The notes beneath the pieces were generated by a model. The model was not told the DNA's origin. It searched no databases and worked only from the letters and a program-made list of their open reading frames with translations. A stretch of 7,394 nt of DNA from contig JAQIBW010000013.1 of assembly GCA_027858865.1 (NCBI GenBank), positions 1 to 7,394 of the forward strand, in the 5' to 3' direction. The number at the start of each line of letters is the position of its first letter. Position 1 is the first letter of the stretch. The position numbers and the translations under genes are program-made. This stretch comes from Sulfurimonas sp. Lineage in GTDB: Bacteria; Campylobacterota; Campylobacteria; Campylobacterales; Sulfurimonadaceae. Shown one piece after another: positions 1-7,037 of this stretch.

Positions 1-791
1 TAAAAAAAGACTCAACAGACATAGTCATAAATATAAGATCCTCCACTTCCAACACTAAATCACAACTAAATAAATATAAATATATTCCAAAGACCATATC
101 TCCTCAAAGAGCTGACAGAAATAAAGTAATAGTAATAGATGCCGGACATGGTGGGAAAGATCCCGGTGCTGTTGGGTATAGAAACTATAGAGAAAAGGTT
201 ATAGTATATAAGATTTCACAGGAGTTAAAAAAAATACTTCGTGCTCGTGGATATAAAGTTCATATGACTAGAGACAGAGATAAGTTTGTAAAACTTAGTA
301 AAAGAACAGATTATGCAAATAAGAAAAAAGCTGATATATTTGTAAGTATTCATGCAAATGCCGTTGGTAGAAATAATGCAAATAAAGTTCATGGAATTGA
401 GTGTTACTTTTTATCTCCATCTCGTTCAAAACTAGCTGAAAGAGTTGCTGCAAAAGAGAACACAGCAGATTTAAGTGAAATGAATAGATATGGTAAAAAT
501 ACCTTTTTAAATTTTTTGAATAGTCATAAAATAGTAGCATCTAATAAATTGGCAATAGATCTGCAAAGAGGAATGTTGGGTTCTTTGAATAAAAAGTATA
601 AAGTAAAAGATGGTGGAGTTAGAGAAGGTCCTTTTTGGGTTCTTGTTGGAGCTCAGATGCCAGCAGTTTTGGTAGAGGTAGGTTTTATATCTCATCCCCA
701 AGAAGCTAAAAAATTAGTAGACCCTAAATATAGAAAAACGATTGCTATAGGGTTGGCAAATGGTATCGAGAGATATTTCGCAAAAAACTGA
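1..791 (+). CDS. N-acetylmuramoyl-L-alanine amidase (Amidase_3, AmiA/AmiC type), 5'-partial
   Basis: This zinc hydrolase cleaves the amide bond between N-acetylmuramic acid and the stem peptide, splitting peptidoglycan in the periplasm during daughter-cell separation. The frame is open to the left edge (first full codon at base 3), leaving 262 visible residues. Residues 1-13 could be the end of an AMIN-type domain, followed by a Lys/Ser/Asn-rich linker to about residue 41. The catalytic domain then starts with VIVIDAGHGGKDPGAVG. The expected zinc ligands are H49 (DAGHGG), E64 (YREK) and H117 (SIHANA), and the catalytic Glu is E225 (VLVEVGF). Residues of about 140-170 form the insert that in AmiB/AmiC-type enzymes acts as an autoinhibitory helix. 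The Met at base 264 is internal to the domain (residue 88) and is not the start. The family call is secure; the exact paralogue is not. The signal peptide lies outside the window. Confidence 0.95.
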   Translation, partial: KKDSTDIVINIRSSTSNTKSQLNKYKYIPKTISPQRADRNKVIVIDAGHGGKDPGAVGYRNYREKVIVYKISQELKKILRARGYKVHMTRDRDKFVKLSKRTDYANKKKADIFVSIHANAVGRNNANKVHGIECYFLSPSRSKLAERVAAKENTADLSEMNRYGKNTFLNFLNSHKIVASNKLAIDLQRGMLGSLNKKYKVKDGGVREGPFWVLVGAQMPAVLVEVGFISHPQEAKKLVDPKYRKTIAIGLANGIERYFAKN

Positions 792-900
792 TGCCATCAT
801 CTCCAACGACTTGAATTAAACAAACTCTTGCTAACTTCATTTTTATCATAAAACTAACTACATTCTTTAAGTACTATTTATATTATCTTTAGTTATATTT

Positions 901-1014
901 ATGAAGATTCAGATAAAGTACACAAGAAGAGGGCTCTGTGCTTCATATAAAAATTTTGAGGATTTCTGGAAAAAATCTGAAAAAAATTTAGATCCAAATA
1001 GTAAACTATTCTAA
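901..1014 (+). CDS. Possible 37-aa small ORF or gene remnant
   Basis: ATG at 901 opens a 37-codon frame ending at TAA 1012-1014. The peptide is basic and aromatic (MKIQIKYTRRG at the start, SEKNLDPNSKLF at the end). The frame stays open upstream to a stop at 868-870, adding a short hydrophobic stretch with no obvious start codon. There is no Shine-Dalgarno sequence in front of the ATG. The stop codon forms the first bases of the left arm of the hairpin at 1012-1035, just before the higher-GC permease segment. It could be a real small protein, the stub of a gene cut when the permease arrived, or chance in AT-rich DNA. I do not recognise it. Confidence 0.22.
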   Translation: MKIQIKYTRRGLCASYKNFEDFWKKSEKNLDPNSKLF

Positions 1015-1035
1015 CGTCAGTTAAGCTGAGCGTTA
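1012..1035. repeat. Hairpin-forming palindrome at the left border of the permease segment
   Basis: Left arm TAACGTCAG (1012-1020) pairs with right arm CTGA-G-CGTTA (1026-1035) around the five-base loop TTAAG. This gives nine base pairs with one unpaired G at 1030. A further AACT (1004-1007) and AGTT (1036-1039) could extend the stem across a four-base bulge. No T-run follows on the + strand, so it is not a standard intrinsic terminator. It lies where the composition changes from AT-rich to the higher GC of the permease gene. It could be an operator, a leader hairpin or part of a recombination site; the function is unknown. Confidence 0.5.
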
Positions 1036-1047
1036 AGTTATCATGCT

Positions 1048-1051
1048 GGAG
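1048..1051 (+). promoter_or_regulatory. Ribosome binding site that sets the permease start at 1058
   Basis: GGAG lies six bases before ATG 1058. The in-frame ATG at 1043 has no purine-rich sequence in front of it and would put this GGAG inside the coding region. The start is therefore placed at 1058. Confidence 0.65.
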
Positions 1052-1057
1052 TATTCT

Positions 1058-2365
1058 ATGAAACATTCTGCGGATAGATCGACTAAATACCAAGAAAACA
1101 GCTTGACACTGATTGGCGCTGTATCTCTAGGAACAGGCGTGATGATAGGAGCCGGGATTTTTGCCTTGACCGGGCAAATGGCTGAAATGACCGGAGTGCT
1201 CTTCCCTCTGGCATTTCTCTCGGCCGCACTCATTGTTTCATTCAGTGCCTACTCTTATGTGAAAATGTCCAATGCCTATCCTTCAGCTGGTGGCATTGGC
1301 ATGTATCTTTATAAAGCATATGGTGGTTCTTTAGCGACAGCATTTAATGCGCTCCTGATGTATTTCTCTATGGTGATTGCTCAAAGCTTTCTGGCTCGCA
1401 CCTTTGGCGCATACACCATGCAACTTTTTGATGCAGGCGAGCATAAGATTCTGGTTCCAGCATTAGGTGTTAGCCTGCTGCTAGTCGCCTTCCTCCTCAA
1501 TTTATCTGCGAATCGGTTAATCCAAGGCGTTACATCCTTTATCGGCTTCTTAAAAATAGGTGGTATCATTATTTTTGGTGTAGCAGGCGTATGGGTTGCG
1601 GACAATATAGCGGTTGATTTTACTCATACAACACCTGACTCAACGTTAAGTGGATTTCTTGGTGCTACAGCTTTAGGAATACTTGCGTTTAAGGGGTTTA
1701 CAACCATTACCAATAGTGGTTCCGAATTACAAAACCCGCATAAAAATGTGGGCAAAGCCATTATTATTTCTATTGCCTTTTGTATCGTAATTTATACATT
1801 GGTCGGTATTGCAGTGGCCAGCAATTTGTCCCTGAGTGATATTATAGCAACTCAAGACTACTCACTGGCCGCCGCCGCTAAACCTGCCTTGGGTGATTAT
1901 GGACTATGGTTTACTGTAGTTTTAGCAATGCTGGCTACAGCTGGTGGCGTAATTGCAAGTATTTTTGCAGTATCGAGAATGCTTGCCATGCTCACAGAGA
2001 TGAAACTCGTACCTCATAGTCATTTTGGAATGCCGGGTAGTATCCAGAAACACACTCTTGTCTATACAGTAGTTCTTGGTGTGTTTTTGACAGCCTTTTT
2101 TGACCTGAGTAGGATTGCGGCACTTGGTATTATTTTTTACCTAATCATGGACATAGCGGTGCAATGGGGAATACTGCGCTATTTACGCAAAGACGTTAAA
2201 GCTAATGCGCTGATTTTAATCACAGCAATTTTACTTGACTTATTGGCACTTGGTGGATTTTTCTGGGTCAAAGTCATGTCTGATCCGCTTGTCGTATGGG
2301 TAGCGATAGCCGGCATGGCAATAATAGCAATAGTCGAAACCTTGTTTTTCAGGAATCAGAGCTAA
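1058..2365 (+). CDS. APC-family amino acid permease
   Basis: This 435-residue inner-membrane secondary transporter of the amino acid-polyamine-organocation superfamily is expected to take up an amino acid or polyamine by ion symport or exchange. Helix 1 (about 17-38) carries the glycine-rich GTGVMIGAGIFALTG sequence of the substrate and ion site. YPSAGG (74-79) follows helix 2. The helix 6 region (about 198-218) has the FKG motif, then SELQNPHKNVGKAI (222-235), the E-x-x-NP loop typical of the family. I count about twelve hydrophobic segments, the last near 409-431. The substrate cannot be told from sequence. The start is at 1058, where GGAG is well placed. Sampled lines run from about 27 to 53% GC, averaging in the low 40s, against about 23-35% around it; codons such as GCC, CTG and GGC are more frequent, which suggests horizontal transfer. 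The tandem stop TAATAA lies 15 bases before the next gene, so the two may be co-transcribed. Confidence 0.93.
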   Translation: MKHSADRSTKYQENSLTLIGAVSLGTGVMIGAGIFALTGQMAEMTGVLFPLAFLSAALIVSFSAYSYVKMSNAYPSAGGIGMYLYKAYGGSLATAFNALLMYFSMVIAQSFLARTFGAYTMQLFDAGEHKILVPALGVSLLLVAFLLNLSANRLIQGVTSFIGFLKIGGIIIFGVAGVWVADNIAVDFTHTTPDSTLSGFLGATALGILAFKGFTTITNSGSELQNPHKNVGKAIIISIAFCIVIYTLVGIAVASNLSLSDIIATQDYSLAAAAKPALGDYGLWFTVVLAMLATAGGVIASIFAVSRMLAMLTEMKLVPHSHFGMPGSIQKHTLVYTVVLGVFLTAFFDLSRIAALGIIFYLIMDIAVQWGILRYLRKDVKANALILITAILLDLLALGGFFWVKVMSDPLVVWVAIAGMAIIAIVETLFFRNQS

Positions 2366-2369
2366 TAAA

Positions 2370-2375
2370 AAGGAG
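2370..2375 (+). promoter_or_regulatory. Ribosome binding site of the alpha/beta hydrolase
   Basis: AAGGAG sits five bases before ATG 2381, in the 15-base gap after the permease stop. It is a strong Shine-Dalgarno match and fixes the hydrolase start. Confidence 0.75.
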
Positions 2376-2380
2376 TTAAG

Positions 2381-3169
2381 ATGAATAAGATAATTGACGG
2401 TATACATGTTAAAACTTACGGCGAGGTCACTAATCAATCTATAATTTTTATACATGGATTTCCCTTTGACCATACGCTTTTCAAAAATGTAATAAATGAG
2501 TTTAAAGATGAGTATTACTGCATTTCGTATGATATTAGAGGCTTTGGTGACTCTGAGTTTAATACAGGTCAATACACAATGGAAAGTTATGTAGAAGATT
2601 TAGAGAATGTAATCTCGAGACTAAAGTTATATAAACCGATTATTTGTGGATTTTCCATGGGGGGTTATATCGCACTTAGGATAAATGAAAAACTGGGAGG
2701 AAACTATAAAGCATTGATACTTGCAAATACTATAACAAGCAATGATAATGATGAAGCAAAACTAAAACGCGCTGCTGCTATCTCAAATATAGATGCTAAA
2801 GGGATTGAACCTTTTATAGATAAGTTTCTCTCAGTTGCTTTTAGTGAAAATTTTAGTAAAAAAGAGCCACTAAAGCTAGAAAAAATTAAAGATAAAATCA
2901 TGAGACTTAATCCTATAGGAATAAAAGGTGGGATATTAGCAATGGTTAGTAGAACTGATACAACTAGAAGCTTAAAAAAGATAGATATTCCTGTGTTGTT
3001 GATAAGTGGTGAGAATGATCAAATAATATCTCCAGATATTATGGAGCAAATGGCAAATAAAATAAAAAACTCTACATTTGTATGCTTAAGTGATAGCGGA
3101 CATGTTAGTATGCTTGAGAAACCAGACGAATTTAATAGTGCTATGAGAAGATTTTTAGAGACCGTTTAG
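2381..3169 (+). CDS. Alpha/beta hydrolase fold protein
   Basis: This 262-residue probably cytoplasmic enzyme has no signal peptide. The elements of the fold appear in order: HGFPFD (25-30, oxyanion hole), DIRGFGDS (51-58, the loop after strand 4), the nucleophile elbow GFSMGG with S92, the acid GENDQ with D213, and the base SGHVSMLEKP with H241. The length and the SGHxxxxEKPxxF ending match the broad esterase, lactonase and C-C hydrolase group that includes 3-oxoadipate enol-lactonase-like proteins. The substrate cannot be assigned, and the cap region (about 120-195) is lysine-rich with no telling motif. Its AT-rich codon use matches the amidase and flhA, unlike the permease just upstream. 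A hairpin at 3202-3228 probably ends its transcript. Confidence 0.92.
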   Translation: MNKIIDGIHVKTYGEVTNQSIIFIHGFPFDHTLFKNVINEFKDEYYCISYDIRGFGDSEFNTGQYTMESYVEDLENVISRLKLYKPIICGFSMGGYIALRINEKLGGNYKALILANTITSNDNDEAKLKRAAAISNIDAKGIEPFIDKFLSVAFSENFSKKEPLKLEKIKDKIMRLNPIGIKGGILAMVSRTDTTRSLKKIDIPVLLISGENDQIISPDIMEQMANKIKNSTFVCLSDSGHVSMLEKPDEFNSAMRRFLETV

Positions 3170-3201
3170 GGAGTGTGTTATCAGATAGGATTTACGGTCT
3201 T

Positions 3202-3233
3202 GACAATATAGCAAAAATGCATATTGTCTTGTT
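3202..3233 (+). terminator. Probable terminator between converging genes
   Basis: GACAATAT (3202-3209) pairs with ATATTGTC (3221-3228), and GCA pairs with TGC inside, around an AAAA loop with one bulged A at 3210. The + strand continues with TTGTTT and soon CTCTTTTTT. It lies 32 bases after the hydrolase stop and just beyond the stop of the opposing DHH gene. Read on the - strand the hairpin is followed by AAGACC, so it should work mainly for the hydrolase transcript. Confidence 0.55.
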
Positions 3234-4315
3234 TAGTTCTCCTCTTTTTTATACTCTAAATCACCTGCCACAGATTCTTTGTCATTAATGAGTTGTTCTA
3301 TTTGTTTTTTAACTTTGTCATAACGATACTGCTCTTTAAAGCCTATAATTCTTCCACCTGCAGCATTAGGGTGTCCACCACCGTTTGCCCACTCCTTAGA
3401 GATCTGAGCAACACTAACTTGGTTGTTTGCTCTTAGACTCATAGCTCCACGAAAACTTACATCTACAATAAAATCATACTCAGGATATGCTAATAAAAAG
3501 CCATTACCTACAATAGATGTGTTTCCAACGCCATAACTTAAATAACCTCTGTATCCTTTGTAGTAGATAGTCTTTTCATCTCTTGCTTGACCTAATAGTT
3601 TTACAATGTATTTTGTAGCTAAATTATCAAGAGTGTCATTCTTGTCTTCTCTAAAAAACTCTTTTTTTATAAGGTGAATTTTTTCATCTAATACTATAGG
3701 AGCATTCTCTTCATTTATATATTTTGTAGCTTCTAGTAGTAGAGATAATTTATAGTTATTATCTATATCTGCAAACATAACTTTGTTAAGTTCTCTTGTC
3801 TCAGTTACAAGTCTCATACAAACTTTTCCATACTCGAAGTTATCTACTTCTTCTTGTTTCCACAAATCAACTGCATTTACTACATTTACAAACTTATTCA
3901 TCCAGCTAGGCTCATCAAATTCAAAGTTTTCAACAACGTAATCATATGTTATTTTTGTAGCACATCTTGAGACATCAAGATAATACCATTCATACTTTTT
4001 AGCACTGTCCTCTCCGCTACCGTGATGATCCAAAAGAGTTATTGTTACATCTTTTTTATTTTCATTCATCTTTTTAACTTCATTATTAAGCCATCTTGAC
4101 TCATCAAAGGTAAGGTTTAAGTCAGTTATTAAAATTAGAGAAGCAGTTTTACTTTTATTTATTTTTTCTAGAATAAGCTCAAGTTTTTGTTTAACTTCAG
4201 CTCCATAGTTAGCATTATAATTAAATTTTTTATATGGTGTATATCTCATTACCAACTGACAGCTATAGCCATCTAGGTCAATATGCGATAGATGGTAGAT
4301 TGTTTTATTTTTCAT
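3233..4315 (-). CDS. DHH/DHHA1-family phosphoesterase (NrnA/NrnB-like)
   Basis: This 360-residue protein belongs to the DHH phosphoesterase superfamily: Mn-dependent enzymes that hydrolyse short RNA (nanoRNase), pAp, cyclic dinucleotides or single-stranded DNA. The motifs are in order: HIDLDG (11-16; D13, D15), ITD (D65), the signature LLDHHGSG (D96, H97, H98), SRCAT (116-120), VNAVDLW (D150), and the C-terminal DHHA1 substrate-binding loop GGGHPNAAGG (from 312). The N-terminal form of the motif recalls Bacillus NrnB more than RecJ, so an oligoribonuclease or pAp-phosphatase role is the best guess. The start at 4315 is chosen because AAGGA (4321-4325) lies five bases upstream. The in-frame ATG at 4348 would add 11 residues encoded by an inverted repeat. 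The gene follows flhA on the same strand. As I recall, a DHH-type gene also adjoins flhA in Helicobacter pylori, so the neighbourhood may be ancestral. Confidence 0.92.
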   Translation of the reverse strand: MKNKTIYHLSHIDLDGYSCQLVMRYTPYKKFNYNANYGAEVKQKLELILEKINKSKTASLILITDLNLTFDESRWLNNEVKKMNENKKDVTITLLDHHGSGEDSAKKYEWYYLDVSRCATKITYDYVVENFEFDEPSWMNKFVNVVNAVDLWKQEEVDNFEYGKVCMRLVTETRELNKVMFADIDNNYKLSLLLEATKYINEENAPIVLDEKIHLIKKEFFREDKNDTLDNLATKYIVKLLGQARDEKTIYYKGYRGYLSYGVGNTSIVGNGFLLAYPEYDFIVDVSFRGAMSLRANNQVSVAQISKEWANGGGHPNAAGGRIIGFKEQYRYDKVKKQIEQLINDKESVAGDLEYKKEEN

Positions 4316-4331
4316 TATATTCCTTAAACTT

Positions 4332-4337
4332 ATTATA
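4332..4337 (-). promoter_or_regulatory. Possible -10 box for the DHH gene
   Basis: On the - strand TATAAT lies 16 bases before the DHH start codon, preceded by TAG. Starting about seven bases downstream would give a leader of only about ten bases, with the AAGGA site at its very 5' end. No convincing -35 is visible, which is common in Campylobacterota promoters. It abuts the 61-base inverted repeat. Read-through from flhA is the alternative. Confidence 0.3.
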
Positions 4338-4340
4338 CTA

Positions 4341-4401
4341 CAGGGCATCTCTAAAAACCCTTTTTTGCTCTGAGGTTTTAAGGGTATTTGGAGATGCCCT
4401 G
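4341..4401. repeat. 61-bp near-perfect inverted repeat, MITE-like, between flhA and the DHH gene
   Basis: The outer 11 bases are perfectly inverted: CAGGGCATCTC at 4341-4351 and GAGATGCCCTG at 4391-4401. The complementarity extends to 22-base arms (4341-4362 and 4380-4401) with 20 of 22 positions pairing; the exceptions are T4352 opposite G4390 and A4356 opposite A4386. The arms enclose a 17-base loop. Flanking bases are TA on the left and TG on the right, so no clear target-site duplication is preserved. It starts three bases after the flhA stop codon. As RNA it would form a strong hairpin able to slow or end flhA transcription, but no U-run follows it. The terminal sequence recalls transposase-recognised ends, but no transposase gene is present. 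Confidence 0.75.
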
Positions 4402-4404
4402 TGT

Positions 4405-6576
4405 TTATGACTCTATAGAAATAGAACCCATAACTTCAAAAGTTGCACTAGAATCAATCTCAGCATGAGAAAGAGTTACTACATCTAGAGAAAATCTCTC
4501 GAAAATCTCTGCTATACCTCGACGAAGCTGAGGATCCACGATGATAACAACAGGAGACACCCCTTTTTGTAGTAGTTCATGTGCTTTTGTGCTTGTAGCT
4601 TGTATGAGTTGATTTATTTCTCCTACATTTAGTAGAAGGTTTCTTACACCATCTTGTTCTTGTGATTTCTCAAGCATCATCTGCTCTGAGGCAGTATCAA
4701 ATGTAAGAAGTCTTATCACTCCATCTTCACTAGCATACATTTGTGTAATAATACGAGAAAGTTTTGAGCGTACTTGTTCTGTTATAAGATCTACATTTTT
4801 AGTAAACTCTGCAATATCTGCTATGGTTTCTAGGATAGTTAGCATATCTTTAAGAGGAATTTTCTCGTGTAAAAGAGCTTTTAATATACGCTGAATTAGA
4901 CCAATAGAAGCAACTTTTTGAACATCATCCACAATAACAGGGAAGTCTGCTTTAATTTTATCAATAAGAGTCTGGACTTCTTGACGAGTTAGCAGGTCTT
5001 CTGCATTTTTCTTAACTAACTCACTCATATGAGTAGAGATTACAGTAGCCGGATCAACAACAGTATATCCGTTGATAATTGCATCTTCTTTTTGATCAGG
5101 TGTTATCCAAATAGCATCTAATCCAAAAGCAGGTTCTTTGGTTGTTTCTCCATCAATCTCACCAGTTGCCATTCCGCTATCCATTGCTAAGAATTTTTCA
5201 GGCTTAATCAAACCCTCACCAATAGAAATACCTTTTAGTAATATCTGATACTGCTCAGGTTGTAGATGCAAATTGTCACGTATACGAACCTGAGGCATTA
5301 AAAAGCCAAAATCAGATGCTATCTTACGTCTCATTGAACGAATACGTTCCAGTAAGTCTCCACCTTGAGAACTGTCGGCTAGTCGTATGAGTTGGTAACC
5401 AAGGGTTAGTTCTAGCATCTCTACTTTTAGTATATCTTCTAGAGCTGTTTCTTCTTCTTTTGCTATCTCTTCATTAGACTTGGCCGGTTTAGCTTTAGCT
5501 TCTTCTTTGTCTTGTTGTTCTTTATCTCGTGGAGAGAGGATATTTTCAACATCTAGTATTGTGAGTTCACCTTTTTCATACTTATAAACTGACCAGCCAA
5601 GAAGTGCAAAAAGAATCCCAACGAAGCCCATCGAAGCCGTTGGAAGTCCTGGAACAAGTGCAAATAAAATCATGATAAAACCAACTATCATCAGGATTTT
5701 TGCATTACCCATCATCTGGTTGATTGTACCTTCTGCAAAGTTATCTCCCTCTCCAGAAGAACGAGTAATCATGATACCAGTAGCAGTAGAGATAATTAGA
5801 GCTGGAATCTGCCCAACAAGACCATCACCGATAGTTAAAAGTGTAAAAGTTGAAGCACTATCTGCAACTGTCATATCATGCTGAAATACACCAATTAGGA
5901 ATCCACCGATAATATTGATAAGAGTAATAACAATACCAGCAACAGCATCACCTTTTACAAACTTAGACGAACCATCCATAGCTCCATAAAAGTTTGCATC
6001 TTGGAGGATTTCTGCACGACGTTGCTTAGCCTCAGCATCGTCAATAAGACCAGCATTAAGGTCAGCATCTACCGCCATTTGTTTACCGGGCATTGAATCT
6101 AGTGTAAAACGAGCAGCAACTTCTGCAACTCTTGTAGAACCTTTTGTGATAACCATAAAGTTAATAAGAACAAGAATGGAAAAAACTATAATACCGATAA
6201 CAAAGTTACCACCTACAACAAAATCACCAAAGCTTGTAATAATACTACTTACAGCACCACTACCCTCATGCCCATGGCTGAGAATCATCCTTGTAGTCGC
6301 AATATTTAGTGAAAGTCTAAATAGTGTTAAAATAAGAATAAGTGTTGGAAAAGTCGTTAGGTCTGTTGGTTTTGGAACATATAGAGAGATTAGTAAAACT
6401 AAAACACCAAAAGCCATAGAAATAGTTAGTAGTACATCTAGTAAGCTTGATGGCAGAGGAACGATAATAATGGCTAAGATAGCCATTACAAATATAACTA
6501 CACTTAAATCTCTTTGTCCAATAAGAAAGTTTAGTGTAGTACCTATCTTCTGTCTTGTAGTAAATTTTTTTGCCAA
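4405..6576 (-). CDS. flhA: Flagellar biosynthesis protein FlhA (type III export gate)
   Basis: FlhA forms the nonameric ring of the flagellar export gate in the inner membrane. It couples proton flow to substrate export and docks chaperone-substrate complexes through its cytoplasmic domain. The 723 residues match the family length in this phylum. Eight hydrophobic segments lie within about 25-330. The FHIPEP signature region spans about 148-188 ([21 protein letters not shown], then DADLNAG and IDDAEA). FVKGDA (206-211) carries D210, which I believe corresponds to the functionally key Asp208 of Salmonella. A charged Glu/Lys linker (about 349-377) leads to the cytoplasmic domain (about 380-723). 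The start is TTG at 6576: the same frame has a TAG at 6586-6588 and only AGT AGT AAA in between, and the next Met (31) is inside the first membrane segment. The start lies four bases after the Rrf2 stop, with only a weak GAG-rich ribosome site. Confidence 0.97.
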   Translation of the reverse strand: MAKKFTTRQKIGTTLNFLIGQRDLSVVIFVMAILAIIIVPLPSSLLDVLLTISMAFGVLVLLISLYVPKPTDLTTFPTLILILTLFRLSLNIATTRMILSHGHEGSGAVSSIITSFGDFVVGGNFVIGIIVFSILVLINFMVITKGSTRVAEVAARFTLDSMPGKQMAVDADLNAGLIDDAEAKQRRAEILQDANFYGAMDGSSKFVKGDAVAGIVITLINIIGGFLIGVFQHDMTVADSASTFTLLTIGDGLVGQIPALIISTATGIMITRSSGEGDNFAEGTINQMMGNAKILMIVGFIMILFALVPGLPTASMGFVGILFALLGWSVYKYEKGELTILDVENILSPRDKEQQDKEEAKAKPAKSNEEIAKEEETALEDILKVEMLELTLGYQLIRLADSSQGGDLLERIRSMRRKIASDFGFLMPQVRIRDNLHLQPEQYQILLKGISIGEGLIKPEKFLAMDSGMATGEIDGETTKEPAFGLDAIWITPDQKEDAIINGYTVVDPATVISTHMSELVKKNAEDLLTRQEVQTLIDKIKADFPVIVDDVQKVASIGLIQRILKALLHEKIPLKDMLTILETIADIAEFTKNVDLITEQVRSKLSRIITQMYASEDGVIRLLTFDTASEQMMLEKSQEQDGVRNLLLNVGEINQLIQATSTKAHELLQKGVSPVVIIVDPQLRRGIAEIFERFSLDVVTLSHAEIDSSATFEVMGSISIES

Positions 6577-6580
6577 TTTA

Positions 6581-6982
6581 CTACTCTATCACATCATCAA
6601 GTGATAAGTCGGCTAAAAAATCATCTATTTTGCCTTGAAGTTTATTTAAAAATGGCCAAATAGAACATAGTTCAGCTCTATCACTAGGACAACTTTTTTG
6701 AGATGGTGAGCAGTCAAAAACAGTAGGTGCTTTTCCCTCAACTGCACTCATAACACTTAGCATACTAATTTCTTTAGGATTTTTCAGTAGTGTGAAACCA
6801 CCATTAACACCTTTGTAAGATTTTAAGATGCCATTTTTTGCCAGAGATTGTAGAATTTTTGCTAAAAAGCTTTTTGGTATAGATAGTTGATTTGAAAGAG
6901 TTTCACTATCCATAGGTGAATTAGCTTTTGACAATACAATGAGAGAGAGTATCGCGTATTCACTTGCACGAGTTATTAACAT
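6581..6982 (-). CDS. Rrf2-family transcriptional regulator with a three-cysteine cluster motif
   Basis: This 133-residue protein has an N-terminal winged helix-turn-helix (about 1-65) with the family start [16 protein letters not shown], the recognition helix region [19 protein letters not shown], and the wing [12 protein letters not shown]. Three cysteines, C91, C98 and C106 (C-x6-C-x7-C), sit where IscR, NsrR and RirA carry their Fe-S cluster ligands. It is therefore likely to sense iron, Fe-S status, NO or oxidative stress through a cluster. It is the first gene of a probable unit with flhA. As I recall, Campylobacter jejuni also has an Rrf2-type gene directly upstream of flhA, which suggests a conserved arrangement. 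Its ribosome site is weak (AAAAGTAAA before ATG 6982). Target genes are unknown; autoregulation through the divergent region is plausible, as is common in the family. Confidence 0.93.
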   Translation of the reverse strand: MLITRASEYAILSLIVLSKANSPMDSETLSNQLSIPKSFLAKILQSLAKNGILKSYKGVNGGFTLLKNPKEISMLSVMSAVEGKAPTVFDCSPSQKSCPSDRAELCSIWPFLNKLQGKIDDFLADLSLDDVIE

Positions 6983-7013
6983 AATGTTTACTTTTTAATT
7001 AAGATTTAAATAT

Positions 7014-7028
7014 TGAAAATGATTATAT
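7014..7028. promoter_or_regulatory. Fur-box-like sequence in the divergent region
   Basis: TGAAAATGATTATAT matches the 7-1-7 Fur inverted-repeat consensus (TGATAAT-n-ATTATCA) at 11 of 14 defined positions. It lies 31 bases upstream of the Rrf2 start and 59 bases upstream of the divergent sensor start. The surrounding DNA is very AT-rich, so chance similarity is a real possibility. Confidence 0.25.
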
Positions 7029-7037
7029 CTAAAAAAG

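Noticed and set aside
264..266. ATG 264 as the amidase start
   Set aside because: The frame is open to the left edge and the first zinc ligand motif (DAGHGG) is encoded upstream of this ATG.
917..945. Short interrupted inverted repeat around AGAGGGCTCT in the spacer
   Set aside because: Only a four-base core plus a three-base CAC/GTG pairing across a bulge, too weak to call a structural element.
1043..1057. Upstream ATG at 1043 as the permease start
   Set aside because: It lacks a ribosome site and would place the well-positioned GGAG inside the coding sequence; ATG 1058 is better supported.
899..1093. 64-codon - strand reading frame over the spacer before the permease
   Set aside because: It runs through the hairpin and into the permease gene, and no motif or ribosome site is evident.
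2240..2572. 110-codon - strand reading frame across the permease-hydrolase junction
   Set aside because: It overlaps two strongly supported genes on the other strand and looks like a shadow frame.
4341..4401. The 61-bp inverted repeat as an ordinary rho-independent terminator for flhA
   Set aside because: The stem is unusually long with a 17-base loop, and no U-run follows on the flhA strand, though it may still impede transcription.
5672..5884. 70-codon + strand reading frame inside flhA
   Set aside because: Antisense shadow of the flhA membrane domain with no ribosome site or recognisable motif.
6146..6604. 152-codon + strand reading frame opposite the N-terminal part of flhA
   Set aside because: It lies antisense to an unmistakable flhA, its repetitive Ile/Thr/Lys composition mirrors the membrane-segment codons of flhA, and it has no family features.
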